Origin: Sulfitobacter sp. LCG007 | Lineage (GTDB): Bacteria; Pseudomonadota; Alphaproteobacteria; Rhodobacterales; Rhodobacteraceae | NCBI RefSeq assembly: GCF_040801785.1 | Contig: NZ_CP161805.1 | Span: 3,348,001-3,412,000 of the forward strand | Reading direction: 5' to 3' | DNA length: 64,000 nucleotides | Shown: positions 22,291-31,008 of the stretch, one piece after another | How positions within the stretch are numbered: position 1 is the first letter of the stretch | Layout: each line of letters starts with the position of its first letter | Notes under the pieces: model-generated | Seen by the model: the letters and a program-made list of their open reading frames with translations, nothing else | What the model was told of the DNA's origin: nothing | Databases searched by the model: none | Made by a program: the position numbers and the translations under genes

Positions 22291-23045
22291 TGCGGTTCAA
22301 CTGGGCTCCCCTGCGACACGCGCTTTCCGCCCTGAGGACGGACGGCGCACCGCTAAGGCTTTGGTGGCGCGACGATGACGCCATCGAACCCGGCCACGCC
22401 CTCGACCGTCTTGCCGACCTGTCGGGTGAGGTCGGGCTGCCCGTCGGCCTCGCGGTGATCCCGTCCCTCGCGAAACCCGGGCTGGCCGAGCATCTCTCTG
22501 CGCGGACCGAACTGGTCCCGATGGTACATGGCTGGGCCCATGCCAATCACGCGTCTGCCGGGTCGAAGAAGGCTGAATTCGGACAGCTGCGCGACAGGGC
22601 CGAACGCGAACTCGGCGCGGCGCTCGACCGGTCTCGGGAGCTGTTCGGCGGCGCCCTGCTGCCTGTCTTCGTGCCGCCCTGGAACCGGATCGCACCGGAA
22701 CTCGAAGCCCGCCTCTCCCCGCTCGGCTATGTGGGGATCTCGACCTTCGGCCCCCGCACGATCGCCCCGGAAGGGCTGATCCGCCTCAATACGCATGTCG
22801 ATCCCGTAGACTGGCACGGCAGGCGCGGGCTGATCGACCCGCAAACCCTGATCGCGCGCATCGCCGCGATTCTCGACGATCGCCGCCGGGGCCGCACCGA
22901 CCCGCAAGAGCCGCTTGGCTATCTGACACACCACCTGATCCACGACGATCCGCTCTGGCAGTTTTCGCGCGCGCTGCTGTGCGAACTGCTCGACGGCGGG
23001 GCGCAGCCGCTGGATCCAGGACACTTCACCGGAGACCTTGAATGA
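22290..23045 (+). CDS. Polysaccharide deacetylase-like protein
   Basis: This 251-residue protein resembles the NodB-type carbohydrate esterase fold. RLWWRDDDAIEPG holds the acidic catalytic/metal pair, VPMVHGWAHANH the histidine motif, and VFVPPWNRIAPE the conserved substrate groove. No signal peptide is seen, unusual for enzymes acting on finished polymer, so it may act on a cytoplasmic lipid-linked intermediate. TGATG overlap with the previous gene. Confidence 0.8.
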   Translation: MRFNWAPLRHALSALRTDGAPLRLWWRDDDAIEPGHALDRLADLSGEVGLPVGLAVIPSLAKPGLAEHLSARTELVPMVHGWAHANHASAGSKKAEFGQLRDRAERELGAALDRSRELFGGALLPVFVPPWNRIAPELEARLSPLGYVGISTFGPRTIAPEGLIRLNTHVDPVDWHGRRGLIDPQTLIARIAAILDDRRRGRTDPQEPLGYLTHHLIHDDPLWQFSRALLCELLDGGAQPLDPGHFTGDLE

Positions 23046-23518
23046 GCCGCCTCGAATCCTTCCGCCGCAGGCTGACTGCCCAGATCGAAGGGCTGAACTG
23101 GGCAGCCGATGCCATTGCCGGGATCGAGGGCGACGTGCTCGAGCTCGGTCTCGGAAACGGACGCACCTACGACCACCTGCGCGAGCACCTGCCGGACCGC
23201 CGCATCTGGGTCATCGACCGCCAGATGCAGGCCCATCCCGACTGCATCCCCCCGAAACGGGACTTCCTGCAGGGCGAGGCCGACGACATCCTCGCAGACC
23301 TTGCCCGCGGGCCGCACCGCATGGCCCTGGCCCATTACGATTTCGGACACGGAGAGCCCGAAGTCGACCGCGCGGAGGGCGCGCGGCTGGCCCCTCTCAT
23401 CGCTGCCGTCATGGTGCCCGGCGGGCTCATCGTCTCGCAGCAGCCGATGGGGGGCTTGCCCCGCATCGCCGGCCCCGGCAAGACCGAGACGGAACGCTAC
23501 TTCTTCTACCGAATCTGA
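23042..23518 (+). CDS. Small SAM-dependent methyltransferase-like protein (copy 2)
   Basis: This 158-residue protein has the motif I block VLELGLGNGRTYDHL, an acidic strand end (IWVIDR) and later GGLIVSQQPM. It is the last gene of the overlapping cluster and is paralogous to the protein at 6684-7169. In this setting it may methylate the glycan or its carrier, but the substrate is unknown. The cluster ends here: there is a 150-base gap before the next gene. Confidence 0.8.
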   Translation: MSRLESFRRRLTAQIEGLNWAADAIAGIEGDVLELGLGNGRTYDHLREHLPDRRIWVIDRQMQAHPDCIPPKRDFLQGEADDILADLARGPHRMALAHYDFGHGEPEVDRAEGARLAPLIAAVMVPGGLIVSQQPMGGLPRIAGPGKTETERYFFYRI

Positions 23519-23671
23519 AACTCCCGCCGGGGATATTGCAGGCGCGAGGGGGGATGCCGGGCCGCGTCAGGCAACGGGGCTGTTCCCCTTGACGGATCCG
23601 ATCACGGAATGGGGAACCCGATGCGGCCAAGCAGCGTTGTTACCCGAACCAAGGTCCCCAAGGAGAATCCA

Positions 23672-23809
23672 ATGACCAGAATTGCCATCCTTGTCGCCAC
23701 GCTTTTCGCCCTGACGGCATGTGAGACCGTGAAAGGTGCGGGCCGCGACGTCGAGAACGCCGGCGAGGCCCTGCAGACCGAGTCCGCCGAAGCCCAGGCA
23801 CAGATGTAA
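23672..23809 (+). CDS. Entericidin-like small lipoprotein
   Basis: This 45-residue protein starts at an ATG with AGGAGA 6 bases upstream; the longer frame from 23609 is not needed. A short signal (MTRIAILVATLFALTAC) ends in the lipobox LTAC, giving a lipidated cysteine at residue 17. The remainder (VKGAGRDVENAGEAL) matches the entericidin EcnA/EcnB family of tiny envelope lipoproteins. A strong hairpin follows immediately. Confidence 0.85.
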   Translation: MTRIAILVATLFALTACETVKGAGRDVENAGEALQTESAEAQAQM

Positions 23810-23818
23810 TTGAAAGCG

Positions 23819-23840
23819 GAGGCGGCCCCGGGGCCGCCTC
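23819..23840. terminator. GC-rich hairpin between convergent genes
   Basis: A perfect 22-base palindrome (GAGGCGGCCCC / GGGGCCGCCTC) stands 9 bases after the lipoprotein stop and 9 bases before the DksA-type stop. It is placed as a bidirectional terminator. The downstream tract (ACTTGCTTCT) is only weakly T-rich. Confidence 0.7.
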
Positions 23841-23849
23841 ACTTGCTTC

Positions 23850-24164
23850 TCAGACAGCGCAGTCCTTGCACAGAGGTGTATCCGGCAGAAGCTCCAGCCG
23901 CGCCTCCGATATGTCGTTCCCGCATTTCTGACAGCTGCCGTACGAGCCGTTCTCGATACGATCGAGCGCCGCGTCGATGCGACGAAGCTCGTTCATCTCC
24001 ACCTGCCCCAGCGCCTCGAGCACCTCGTCTCCCTGACGTTCGCTCGACCGGTCTTCCCAGTCCGTGGTCGCCGGCTGGTCGAGTTCCTTCTCGACGTTTT
24101 CGAGCCGGGCATTCAACTCATCGCGCCGTTCCAGAAGACGGCGTTTCTGTGCTTGGGTATCCAT
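23850..24164 (-). CDS. TraR/DksA family zinc-finger protein
   Basis: This 104-residue protein has an N-terminal coiled coil (about 1-65) and a C4 zinc finger CQKCG-x15-CKDC near the C-terminus. The family binds the RNA polymerase secondary channel. It is shorter than classical DksA (about 150 residues) and lacks an obvious DxxDxA tip, so it is a small relative, possibly a stress modulator. The start at 24164 is chosen for its AGGAG; an upstream in-frame ATG at 24206 has none. Confidence 0.88.
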   Translation of the reverse strand: MDTQAQKRRLLERRDELNARLENVEKELDQPATTDWEDRSSERQGDEVLEALGQVEMNELRRIDAALDRIENGSYGSCQKCGNDISEARLELLPDTPLCKDCAV

Positions 24165-24262
24165 GGGAAACTCCTGTTCATTCAAGCTTGATTGTGCGCC
24201 GGGCAAAGGCCCCGCACCTTGATGTGCGTCAATCGGTGAAAGGCAGTCCGTACCGCCCTGCC

Positions 24263-24625
24263 CTAGGCCAGCGCTTCGCGCAGCAGTGCGGCGTTGCGGC
24301 GATGGGACTTGAAGAAAAGGTCGAAGACGTCGCCCAGCAGGGGGATCGAGCCCACGACCCAGTCGATGCCCGCATTGCCCGCCATCTTCACCAATGTCGA
24401 GCGCGGGGCCCCGTGGCGCCAGGCGGTGTGGATCATCCAGAGCGAGGGCAGCAGCATCAGCGTGTCACCCGCCCCGGGGACAAGGCCCACAAGACTGTCG
24501 ACACCGAAGCGGATCGGCGTGCCGGGGATCCCCCAGCGCGTGTCGAGCACCCGAGCGATCCGCTCCGCCCGGCGCAGATCGGCGGCACGGTCGGGGATGG
24601 GCGTGTAGCTGGCGTCGGTGGGCAT
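24263..24625 (-). CDS. DUF4112 domain protein
   Basis: This 120-residue membrane-associated protein of unknown function has the family features IPGTPIRFGVDSLVGLVPGAGD and GSIPLLGDVFDLFFKSHRRN, with two hydrophobic stretches around 40-75 and 80-100. It is the last gene with normal GC content before an AT-rich block. Confidence 0.85.
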   Translation of the reverse strand: MPTDASYTPIPDRAADLRRAERIARVLDTRWGIPGTPIRFGVDSLVGLVPGAGDTLMLLPSLWMIHTAWRHGAPRSTLVKMAGNAGIDWVVGSIPLLGDVFDLFFKSHRRNAALLREALA

Positions 24626-24745
24626 GGCCGGTTCTCCTTTGGAGGACGAACGGCGGGGGGTGGGGATGGGTTCCCGTGGTAAAGTGTCACGGTACCGATC
24701 AATTGAAAAAGGAGCAAGATATAATCAAATTTGGAACATAAAAAT

Positions 24746-25666
24746 TCATCCAAAAATATCGGTATCACCCTTCGGATTTACGTCAATCACAAATAGACCC
24801 TTAAGACGGCCGTTGACGCTTTCGTTTCGAAGCGCCCGAAAAATAATTGTCTCCGGGAATAATTTATCGGGTGAAGTATTCTCATAGAGACTTCCGACAA
24901 TTCTGCGGACAGCATCCGCCTCGCGGCTTGTCTCTGACAGTTCAAATGGCACCGTCCTTTGCATGTGGGGAATATAAATTCTGCCTTTGTATGTGTTCCT
25001 ATTATAGCTTGAAACGGCGCCAGCGAAGTCCTGAAAATCTTCGCTCTGTATGGTTCTAGCAATGTACTCATATGTCTCGTGGTCGAAGAAGCCGTCGAGT
25101 GTACCTGACCTAGAACCTACGCGCCAATTAACTTGAGCGTTATGCGCAGTTTCTGAGAATACGATTGGTCGGTGGCAAGACCTAAGTCCAGGCTCAATTT
25201 TTTCAATCACAGAATCGAAGCGGTCAACCGTAGGAGATGCAGGTATGACTTTGTTCTTCCAAGCGTCTTCGATTTGTGGCCCTAAAGATCTTTCGAAATC
25301 CACTTCAAAACCCAAAGACTGTTGGATCACATAATCTAAAGCAGATACAGCTAGATAACCGAGTACGCTGTCTTTAGACGCAACGCCCATGGTCAATGTG
25401 GCTCCAAAAAAAATTCCGATTCCAGCTTTCCAACTACCCTCTTCAGGAGGCAACAAATAGGAAGTAAATCCCTTTGCAGCTGGCGACTGAGTAATAATAT
25501 TACCAGTTACAATAAGATTCGTTGTAAGACTAACCGCACGCTCAAAACCCACAAGCGCCTGAGCAGCATCGTAAAAATCTAGCTGTTTGTCGTCGGCGTC
25601 TGCGCCACGAAACACGAGTTCCAATTTCAATCTCTGCAAGGCTTTTTGATCTCCAGAATTTCTCAA
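24746..25666 (-). CDS. Uncharacterised 306-residue protein in an AT-rich block
   Basis: I do not recognise this protein. The N-terminus (LELVFRGADADDKQLDFYDAAQ) reads like a substrate- or partner-binding domain. A Gly/Ala-rich hydrophobic stretch at about 80-115 (AGIGIFFGATLTMGVA) could form one or two membrane helices. The C-terminal half (from about 170) is a beta-rich soluble domain ending FVIDVNPKGDTDIFG. Its base composition is far lower in GC than the genes on either side, its codons are unlike the neighbours', and it splits the DUF4112-lepA region. All of this points to recent acquisition. No integrase or repeat is visible at its borders. Confidence 0.7.
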   Translation of the reverse strand: MRNSGDQKALQRLKLELVFRGADADDKQLDFYDAAQALVGFERAVSLTTNLIVTGNIITQSPAAKGFTSYLLPPEEGSWKAGIGIFFGATLTMGVASKDSVLGYLAVSALDYVIQQSLGFEVDFERSLGPQIEDAWKNKVIPASPTVDRFDSVIEKIEPGLRSCHRPIVFSETAHNAQVNWRVGSRSGTLDGFFDHETYEYIARTIQSEDFQDFAGAVSSYNRNTYKGRIYIPHMQRTVPFELSETSREADAVRRIVGSLYENTSPDKLFPETIIFRALRNESVNGRLKGLFVIDVNPKGDTDIFG

Positions 25667-25828
25667 CTCTAAGAGGAAATTCCGATAAAAAGCAAGAGAC
25701 TTGCGGACAGACAGTCGAATACAGACAGAGTTACAATCGATCAGTTTTCAGTGATTCAGGCAGTATGGCGGCGCCTGCAGTGGATCTGGTTCGCTTCTGG
25801 CAGACGACAAACCACAAACCAGGTTCAG
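25667..25828. other. Intergenic stretch between the AT-rich gene and lepA
   Basis: About 160 bases with AT-rich sequence up to about 25760 and GC-rich sequence after, so the right border of the acquired block probably lies near 25760. No repeat, RNA gene or clear promoter is seen. Confidence 0.4.
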
Positions 25829-27628
25829 TCAGCCATCCATCTTCAGCGCGTTGATAAACGCCTCCTGCGGGATATCCACCTTCCCGAACTGGCGCATCTT
25901 CTTTTTCCCGGCCTTCTGCTTGTCCAGCAGCTTGCGCTTGCGGGTGGCGTCTCCGCCGTAGCACTTTGCCGTCACGTCCTTGCGCAGCGCGGACAGGGTC
26001 TCGCGCGCGATGACCTTGCCGCCGATGGCGGCCTGGATCGGGATCTTGAACATGTGGCGGGGGATCAGGTCCTTGAGCTTTTCGACCATCGCCCTGCCCC
26101 GCGCCTCGGCCCGGTCGCGGTGGACCATGGTGGACAGCGCGTCGACGGGCTCGTCATTGACCAGCACCTGCATCTTCACGAGATGGTCCTGGCGGTAGCC
26201 CGTCAGCTGGTAGTCGAAGGAGGCATAGCCCTTGGTCACGGATTTCAGACGGTCGTAGAAGTCGAAGACGACCTCGTTGAGCGGCAGGTCGTAGACCACC
26301 ATCGCGCGCGAGCCGGCATAGGTGAGGTCGAGCTGGATGCCCCGGCGATCCTGGCAGAGTTTCAGCACGTCCCCGAGGTAGTCGTCGGGCACCAGGATCG
26401 TCGCCTTGATCCGGGGCTCCTCGATATGGTCGACGACGGTGAGGTCGGGCATGTCGGCCGGGTTGTGCAGCTCGCGCATGGTGCCGTCGCGCATGTAGAC
26501 GTGGTAGATCACGGAAGGTGCCGTCGTGATCAGGTCGATGTCGTACTCGCGCTCGATCCGGTCTCGGATCACCTCGAGGTGCAGGAGGCCGAGGAACCCG
26601 CAGCGGAAGCCGAACCCGAGCGCGGCCGAAGTCTCCATCTCGGACGAGAAGGAGGCGTCGTTGAGGGCAAGCTTCTCGATGGCGTCGCGCAGGTCCTCGA
26701 ATTCGGCTGAATCGACGGGGAAGAGGCCGCAGAAGACGACCGGCTGGGCGGGCTTGAAGCCCGGCAGCGCCTTGTCGGTGCCTTTCTTCTCGTGGGTGAT
26801 CGTGTCGCCCACGCGGGTGTCGCGGACCTGCTTGATCGAAGCGGTCAGAAAGCCGATGTCGCCGGGGCCAAGCACGTCGATCTCGGTCATGGCGGGGCGG
26901 AAGACACCGATGCGGTCCACCTGGTGGACCGAGCCGTTCTGCATCATGCGGACGCGGTCGCCCTTCTTCAGCTTGCCGTCCATGATCCGCACCAGCACGA
27001 CGACCCCGAGATAGGCATCATACCAGGAATCCACCAGCATGGCCTTCAGGGGCGCGGTCTCATCGCCCTTGGGCGAGGGCAGGCGGTGGACGATGGCCTC
27101 GAGCACGTCGTGGATCCCGAGACCGGTCTTGGCGGAGATCAGGCAGGCGTCCTTGGCGTCGATCCCGATGACGTCCTCGATCTGCTCCTTCACGCGATCC
27201 GGTTCGGCGGCGGGAAGGTCGATCTTGTTGAGCACGGGGACGATCTCGTGATCCGCGTCGATGGCCGTGTAGACATTGGCGAGCGTCTGGGCCTCGACGC
27301 CCTGCGTCGCATCGACGACCAGCAGAGAGCCCTCGACCGCGCGCATCGAGCGGGAGACCTCGTAGGCAAAGTCCACATGGCCGGGGGTGTCGATCAGGTT
27401 GAGGACATATTCCTCGCCATTGTCGGCGGTGTAGTTGATGCGGACGGTCTGGGCCTTGATGGTGATGCCCCGCTCGCGCTCGATGTCCATCGAGTCGAGC
27501 ATCTGCTCCTTCATCTCCCTTTCGCTCACGGTGTTGGTCGACTGGATCAGCCGGTCTGCGAGCGTGGATTTCCCGTGGTCGATATGAGCGACGATGGAGA
27601 AATTGCGGATATGGGAGAGCGCTGTCAT
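25829..27628 (-). CDS. lepA: Elongation factor 4 (LepA)
   Basis: This 599-residue translational GTPase back-translocates or remodels stalled ribosomes. It has G1 AHIDHGKST near the N-terminus, switch [11 protein letters not shown]4 NKIDLP, then EF-G-like domains and the LepA-specific C-terminal domain ending [27 protein letters not shown]. The length is exactly typical. It is divergent from the gene starting at 27674 with only 45 bases between them. Confidence 0.98.
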   Translation of the reverse strand: MTALSHIRNFSIVAHIDHGKSTLADRLIQSTNTVSEREMKEQMLDSMDIERERGITIKAQTVRINYTADNGEEYVLNLIDTPGHVDFAYEVSRSMRAVEGSLLVVDATQGVEAQTLANVYTAIDADHEIVPVLNKIDLPAAEPDRVKEQIEDVIGIDAKDACLISAKTGLGIHDVLEAIVHRLPSPKGDETAPLKAMLVDSWYDAYLGVVVLVRIMDGKLKKGDRVRMMQNGSVHQVDRIGVFRPAMTEIDVLGPGDIGFLTASIKQVRDTRVGDTITHEKKGTDKALPGFKPAQPVVFCGLFPVDSAEFEDLRDAIEKLALNDASFSSEMETSAALGFGFRCGFLGLLHLEVIRDRIEREYDIDLITTAPSVIYHVYMRDGTMRELHNPADMPDLTVVDHIEEPRIKATILVPDDYLGDVLKLCQDRRGIQLDLTYAGSRAMVVYDLPLNEVVFDFYDRLKSVTKGYASFDYQLTGYRQDHLVKMQVLVNDEPVDALSTMVHRDRAEARGRAMVEKLKDLIPRHMFKIPIQAAIGGKVIARETLSALRKDVTAKCYGGDATRKRKLLDKQKAGKKKMRQFGKVDIPQEAFINALKMDG

Positions 27629-27673
27629 GATCGGGTGATATGTCCGCCTTTCGCGGAGCGGTCAAGGTGGGGC

Positions 27674-29008
27674 GTGGTGGCACGGATCACGGATGAGAAA
27701 AGCGCAAAGGCCTGGCTGGAGACGCAGCCGGATCAGGTGCGCGTGTGGTTCGCGGCGCGGTGTGCGTTGCGACTTCTTCCTCTCCTGAAAGCGATCCCCG
27801 CACCAGTCCCGGACAGGGCCATGCTTTCCTACTTCAGAGCCATGCTATTGGCAGTGGCTTCACAGGTCAAAGTCTCGTCAAAACAGAGCGATCTTCGACC
27901 GGCCCTTGAGGCAGCACAAGCTGCCGCTGACGAAGCGACATTCTGGGCACAGGACCTGGCACAAACTGATAATTCCGTTACATATTTCGATCTCGCCATC
28001 CACATATTTGGCATCGCATCAAGCACAGCAGGGGTAGCGGCAGGGTCGAAGGAAAGCCTTTCCAGAGTCGTGTCCGCCACCATGCTTGCAACGGGCGACC
28101 TCGAATACATCGAGGAAGATGCGTTCGGCGAAAGGGTGCCTGAACTCCGAAGAAAACTAGGTATCGCAGCGACGGCCGACATGTCTGATTTGCTGCAGTG
28201 GAGTCCACTCTGGCCCGGTTCGAATTTACCGGACCAACTTGGGGCGTATTGGGAGGGGCTTCGGAACCGTTCTTTCCAGAATCGCAGAGTCTGGGGCTTC
28301 TGGATCGACTGGTACCAGGCAATCCTCGACGGCGAACCCATGCCCTGGGATCTGACGTTCCGCATCGCGTCGGAGGTGACCGAGGCGCAGTGGGACGCCG
28401 GGCCGGAGGCGGTTGCGGAGGCGATTGAGGACATCCGTGAGACGTTCGAGAGGGCAGAAGAAGCGGAAGCTGCAACCACGCCGCCGCCTACCGAAGCCGA
28501 AAAAGCTTCGGTAGCGGAAAAGGTATCTGCGAATAGGGAGGCGCTAGCGCTCACGATCGCGGGCCTCTTGGAACGACTGTCGGAGTTCCGAGAGCGTTTG
28601 CGTGGCGCCAACGATGTAGACCCCGACACTCGTGACGAACTACTCGAGTTTATCGACACCCTATCAAGTAAGCTTGCTGCGTTGCTTAGTAGCTTGCCAG
28701 TGCCAGGGACCGAAATCGACGATGACACTGCGGGCCGCATTGCCCTTTGGTGGAGAGAGTATAAAGCCCTTCTGGGGCAGAAGGCCGTAAAGTACGTTTC
28801 GCCGGATAACGTTTCGGAGGCTACGATACCAGCCGCTATAGTGCTCGGCTGTACCGCCGTAGGCGCGATGGTCGGCGGCACTGGCGGCGGCGCTATCGGT
28901 GTGGTGGTGGGTGGACTGATAACCGGGCAAATCAGTACCGCTAAGGCAGCCTCGGATTTGTGGCGCTCGGGATCCCCGAAGACCTCTACTGGCGAGACGG
29001 ACGTATGA
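27674..29008 (+). CDS. Uncharacterised 444-residue protein with C-terminal glycine-rich membrane segment
   Basis: I do not recognise a family. The frame is open further upstream (from 26792) but that part is lepA antisense. The best start is the GTG at 27674 (or the next GTG), with AAGGTGG just before. The N-terminal 100 residues are helical and Ala-rich. The centre holds a Trp-rich block (WEGLRNRSFQNRRVWGFWIDW), then a Glu/Ala coiled-coil-like region (about 245-330) and finally IPAAIVLGCTAVGAMVGGTGGGAIGVVVGG, a glycine-zipper-type hydrophobic segment that could insert in a membrane. The second half is lower in GC than its surroundings. Confidence 0.75.
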   Translation: MVARITDEKSAKAWLETQPDQVRVWFAARCALRLLPLLKAIPAPVPDRAMLSYFRAMLLAVASQVKVSSKQSDLRPALEAAQAAADEATFWAQDLAQTDNSVTYFDLAIHIFGIASSTAGVAAGSKESLSRVVSATMLATGDLEYIEEDAFGERVPELRRKLGIAATADMSDLLQWSPLWPGSNLPDQLGAYWEGLRNRSFQNRRVWGFWIDWYQAILDGEPMPWDLTFRIASEVTEAQWDAGPEAVAEAIEDIRETFERAEEAEAATTPPPTEAEKASVAEKVSANREALALTIAGLLERLSEFRERLRGANDVDPDTRDELLEFIDTLSSKLAALLSSLPVPGTEIDDDTAGRIALWWREYKALLGQKAVKYVSPDNVSEATIPAAIVLGCTAVGAMVGGTGGGAIGVVVGGLITGQISTAKAASDLWRSGSPKTSTGETDV

Positions 29009-29136
29009 GTGGAAACACGGTCCGAATGCTGAGTACAGCTATCGGACGGAAACGTATCCGCGAGACGCGCCTCAAGGGATGCATAGTCTATCCCCATTCA
29101 TTCGTGAATTGCCCGCTCCGCCCCTTTGCGGCATAG
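29005..29136 (+). CDS. Possible 43-residue coupled small protein
   Basis: An ATG overlapping the previous stop (ATGA) opens a 43-codon frame, MSGNTVRMLSTAIG to CPLRPFAA, ending in TAG at 29134. The only support is the coupling to the upstream gene. Its codon pattern is not convincing. Confidence 0.25.
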   Translation: MSGNTVRMLSTAIGRKRIRETRLKGCIVYPHSFVNCPLRPFAA

Positions 29137-29198
29137 AGGCAGCAAACAGCGGGCGGGCGCGAAGGCGTTCCGGCCGGACAAAAGAGCAGGCGAGCAGC

Positions 29199-29540
29199 AT
29201 GAGACAAATACTCCTCACCCTCGGCATCGTCGCAGCCTTGTCCGCGTGTGGCGGCAGGAAGAACGCGAGTGTGCCGACAACGCTTTTCGAGACCGGGCCG
29301 ATCTACAGCGCCTGTCTCAAGCTGAACAAGCGCGAGGCGTCGCGGGAACGTTGCGGCTGCGTGCAGGCGGTCGCGGACATGTCCCTTAGCGGTGGAGAAC
29401 AGCGCAAGGGGGCGAAGCTCTTCAAGGATCCGCACAGGGCGCAGGAGGTCCGGCAATCGGACCGCAGCTCGGACGAACGGTTCTGGCTGAAATGGCGCGC
29501 CTTCGGCGAACAGTCCGAGCGTTACTGCCGGGCGACCTGA
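29199..29540 (+). CDS. Small lipoprotein
   Basis: This 113-residue protein starts at 29199 with a lipoprotein signal (MRQILLTLGIVAALSAC; lipobox LSAC). The mature part has four cysteines in two groups (SACLKLN, RCGCVQ, RYCRAT) that could form disulphides in the periplasm. The upstream in-frame ATG at 29079 would destroy the signal peptide. I do not recognise the mature domain. Confidence 0.7.
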   Translation: MRQILLTLGIVAALSACGGRKNASVPTTLFETGPIYSACLKLNKREASRERCGCVQAVADMSLSGGEQRKGAKLFKDPHRAQEVRQSDRSSDERFWLKWRAFGEQSERYCRAT

Positions 29541-29570
29541 GGCCCGTGGGGCCGCGCCGCAAGGTACGGC

Positions 29571-30158
29571 TCAGAGCGCGCGGATCCAGAATTGCAGGGG
29601 CTTGGCGGTTTCCTCCGTCTCGCCGATGTCCTTCCAGTGAAACCGGGCAATCACGCCGGGCAGAGGCTCGTAGCCCCGCGCGCGCCAGAAGGTGTCCAGC
29701 GGACGATAGCCCTCGGGGCGCGCCGGATGGTCGTCACCCCGCATGACGGCGCAAAAGCAGGCGCGTTCGAAGCCAAGCGCGCGTGCATGGGCCTCGCGCT
29801 GATCGAAGAAGACGTGACCGGCCCCCTGCCCGCGATACGCCGGCAGCAGGACGCTTTCCGCGCAATAGAACACGCCCGACAGGTCCATCCCCGAACCGCG
29901 GAAGGCGGCGGCGAAGTCGGCGTCGTGACCGTCGAGCGGCAGACCCGTACTGGCCCCGACAAGCCGGGTTCCGTCGAAGGCTCCCAGGACGATGGCCCGG
30001 TCGTCTTCGGCGTAACGGCCGAGATAGCCACGTTCATAGGCGAGGTCCCCGTCGTAGAGATAGGGCCAGTCGCGAAAGACCGCGATGCGCAGGCGCGCGA
30101 TGTCGTCCAGCGCGGCGACCAGATCAGGCCCCTGGAGCGGACGGATGTCGAGCGTCAC
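29571..30158 (-). CDS. GNAT-family N-acetyltransferase
   Basis: This 195-residue GNAT enzyme has the acetyl-CoA loop in LLPAYRGQGAGHVFFDQREAHA (Q/RxxGxG/A) followed by the beta-bulge region FCAVMR. The substrate is unknown. It starts with GTG overlapping the stop of the NTF2-like gene (GTGA) and is the last gene of a four-gene coupled operon with UPF0262. Confidence 0.85.
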   Translation of the reverse strand: MTLDIRPLQGPDLVAALDDIARLRIAVFRDWPYLYDGDLAYERGYLGRYAEDDRAIVLGAFDGTRLVGASTGLPLDGHDADFAAAFRGSGMDLSGVFYCAESVLLPAYRGQGAGHVFFDQREAHARALGFERACFCAVMRGDDHPARPEGYRPLDTFWRARGYEPLPGVIARFHWKDIGETEETAKPLQFWIRAL

Positions 30159-30550
30159 GCCGAGACCTGGGCGATCCAGTCGGCGAGGTTGTAGCGCGTG
30201 GTCACGCGCGTGATCAGCCCGTCCTTGACATCGAAGAAGGAGCCGGCGGGCAGCCGGTAGGTCTGGCCCTTCGCCTCGGGCAGCCCCGCGTCGGTCTGAA
30301 GATAGGTGCCGTTCACGACATATTCCGCCGCGGCCCGGCTTCCGTCCGGGGCATCGAAGATCACCATATCCGTCAGCGTCTCGTCATAGCAGCGGCTCAT
30401 ATGGGCACAGAATTCGGCGAAGGCACCCTTGCCCTTGCGGATTCCGCCCTCGTTGACGTGATGCTCGACATCCTCGGCGAGGCAGTCCAGCATGGCGGGG
30501 GTGTCCTTTTCGTTGAAGGCGTCGAAATAGCGTTTGACGATATGGGTCAT
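30155..30550 (-). CDS. NTF2-like / SnoaL-like protein
   Basis: This 131-residue protein has the cone-shaped NTF2-like fold typical of ketosteroid isomerase and SnoaL relatives: YFDAFNEKDTPAMLDCLAEDVEHHVNEGG at the start and a DGLITRVTTRYNLADW end. A catalytic role is possible but no substrate can be named. The start ATG overlaps the phosphatase stop (ATGA). The much longer open frame on this strand is mostly shadow. Confidence 0.82.
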   Translation of the reverse strand: MTHIVKRYFDAFNEKDTPAMLDCLAEDVEHHVNEGGIRKGKGAFAEFCAHMSRCYDETLTDMVIFDAPDGSRAAAEYVVNGTYLQTDAGLPEAKGQTYRLPAGSFFDVKDGLITRVTTRYNLADWIAQVSA

Positions 30551-31008
30551 GTCTTCTCCGTTGGTTCGCCGAAGCGGTCCTTGAGCCGCGCCACGATCTG
30601 GTCGCGGGTCTGGCGATAGCTTCTGAGTTTGTCTTCCCGCCCCTCTCCGAGCCCGGTCGGATCGAGGATCGGCCAGTAAACCACCTCGAGATGGAACAGG
30701 CGGGTCAGTTCGAGCGCCCGGCGCTGCGAGGCCGGGCTCAGCGCCACGACAAGGTCGAAGGATGAAAGGTCGTCGCCCCAGTTCTCCATCTCGTCGAAGC
30801 TGCGCGAGCGGTGGCGTGAGAGCTCGACCCCCATCTCCTGACAAACGGCGATCGAGAAGCCGTCGATCTCCATGTCGTTCATCACACCTGCCGACTGGAC
30901 ATAGGTGCCGGTGCCGTAGAACTTCTTCATCAGCCCCTCGGCCATTGGCGAACGCACGGCGTTGTGGTCGCAGCAGAAAAGCACCGATTGTGGGAGGTCC
31001 ACGACCAT
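30547..31008 (-). CDS. Low-molecular-weight protein phosphatase-like protein
   Basis: This 153-residue protein has the LMW-PTP/ArsC phosphatase loop C-x5-R-S in FCCDHNAVRSPMAEGL near residue 12 and a DP pair (ILDPTGLGEG) at the general-acid position. Alphaproteobacteria usually carry this gene after UPF0262, as here (known synteny). It may be a tyrosine phosphatase or an arsenate-reductase relative. It directly abuts UPF0262, whose TAG is followed at once by its ATG. Confidence 0.85.
   Translation of the reverse strand: MVVDLPQSVLFCCDHNAVRSPMAEGLMKKFYGTGTYVQSAGVMNDMEIDGFSIAVCQEMGVELSRHRSRSFDEMENWGDDLSSFDLVVALSPASQRRALELTRLFHLEVVYWPILDPTGLGEGREDKLRSYRQTRDQIVARLKDRFGEPTEKT

Noticed and set aside
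29783-30619. 278-codon plus-strand frame across the NTF2 and GNAT genes
   Set aside because: Arg-rich shadow; the minus strand has coupled genes with clear folds.
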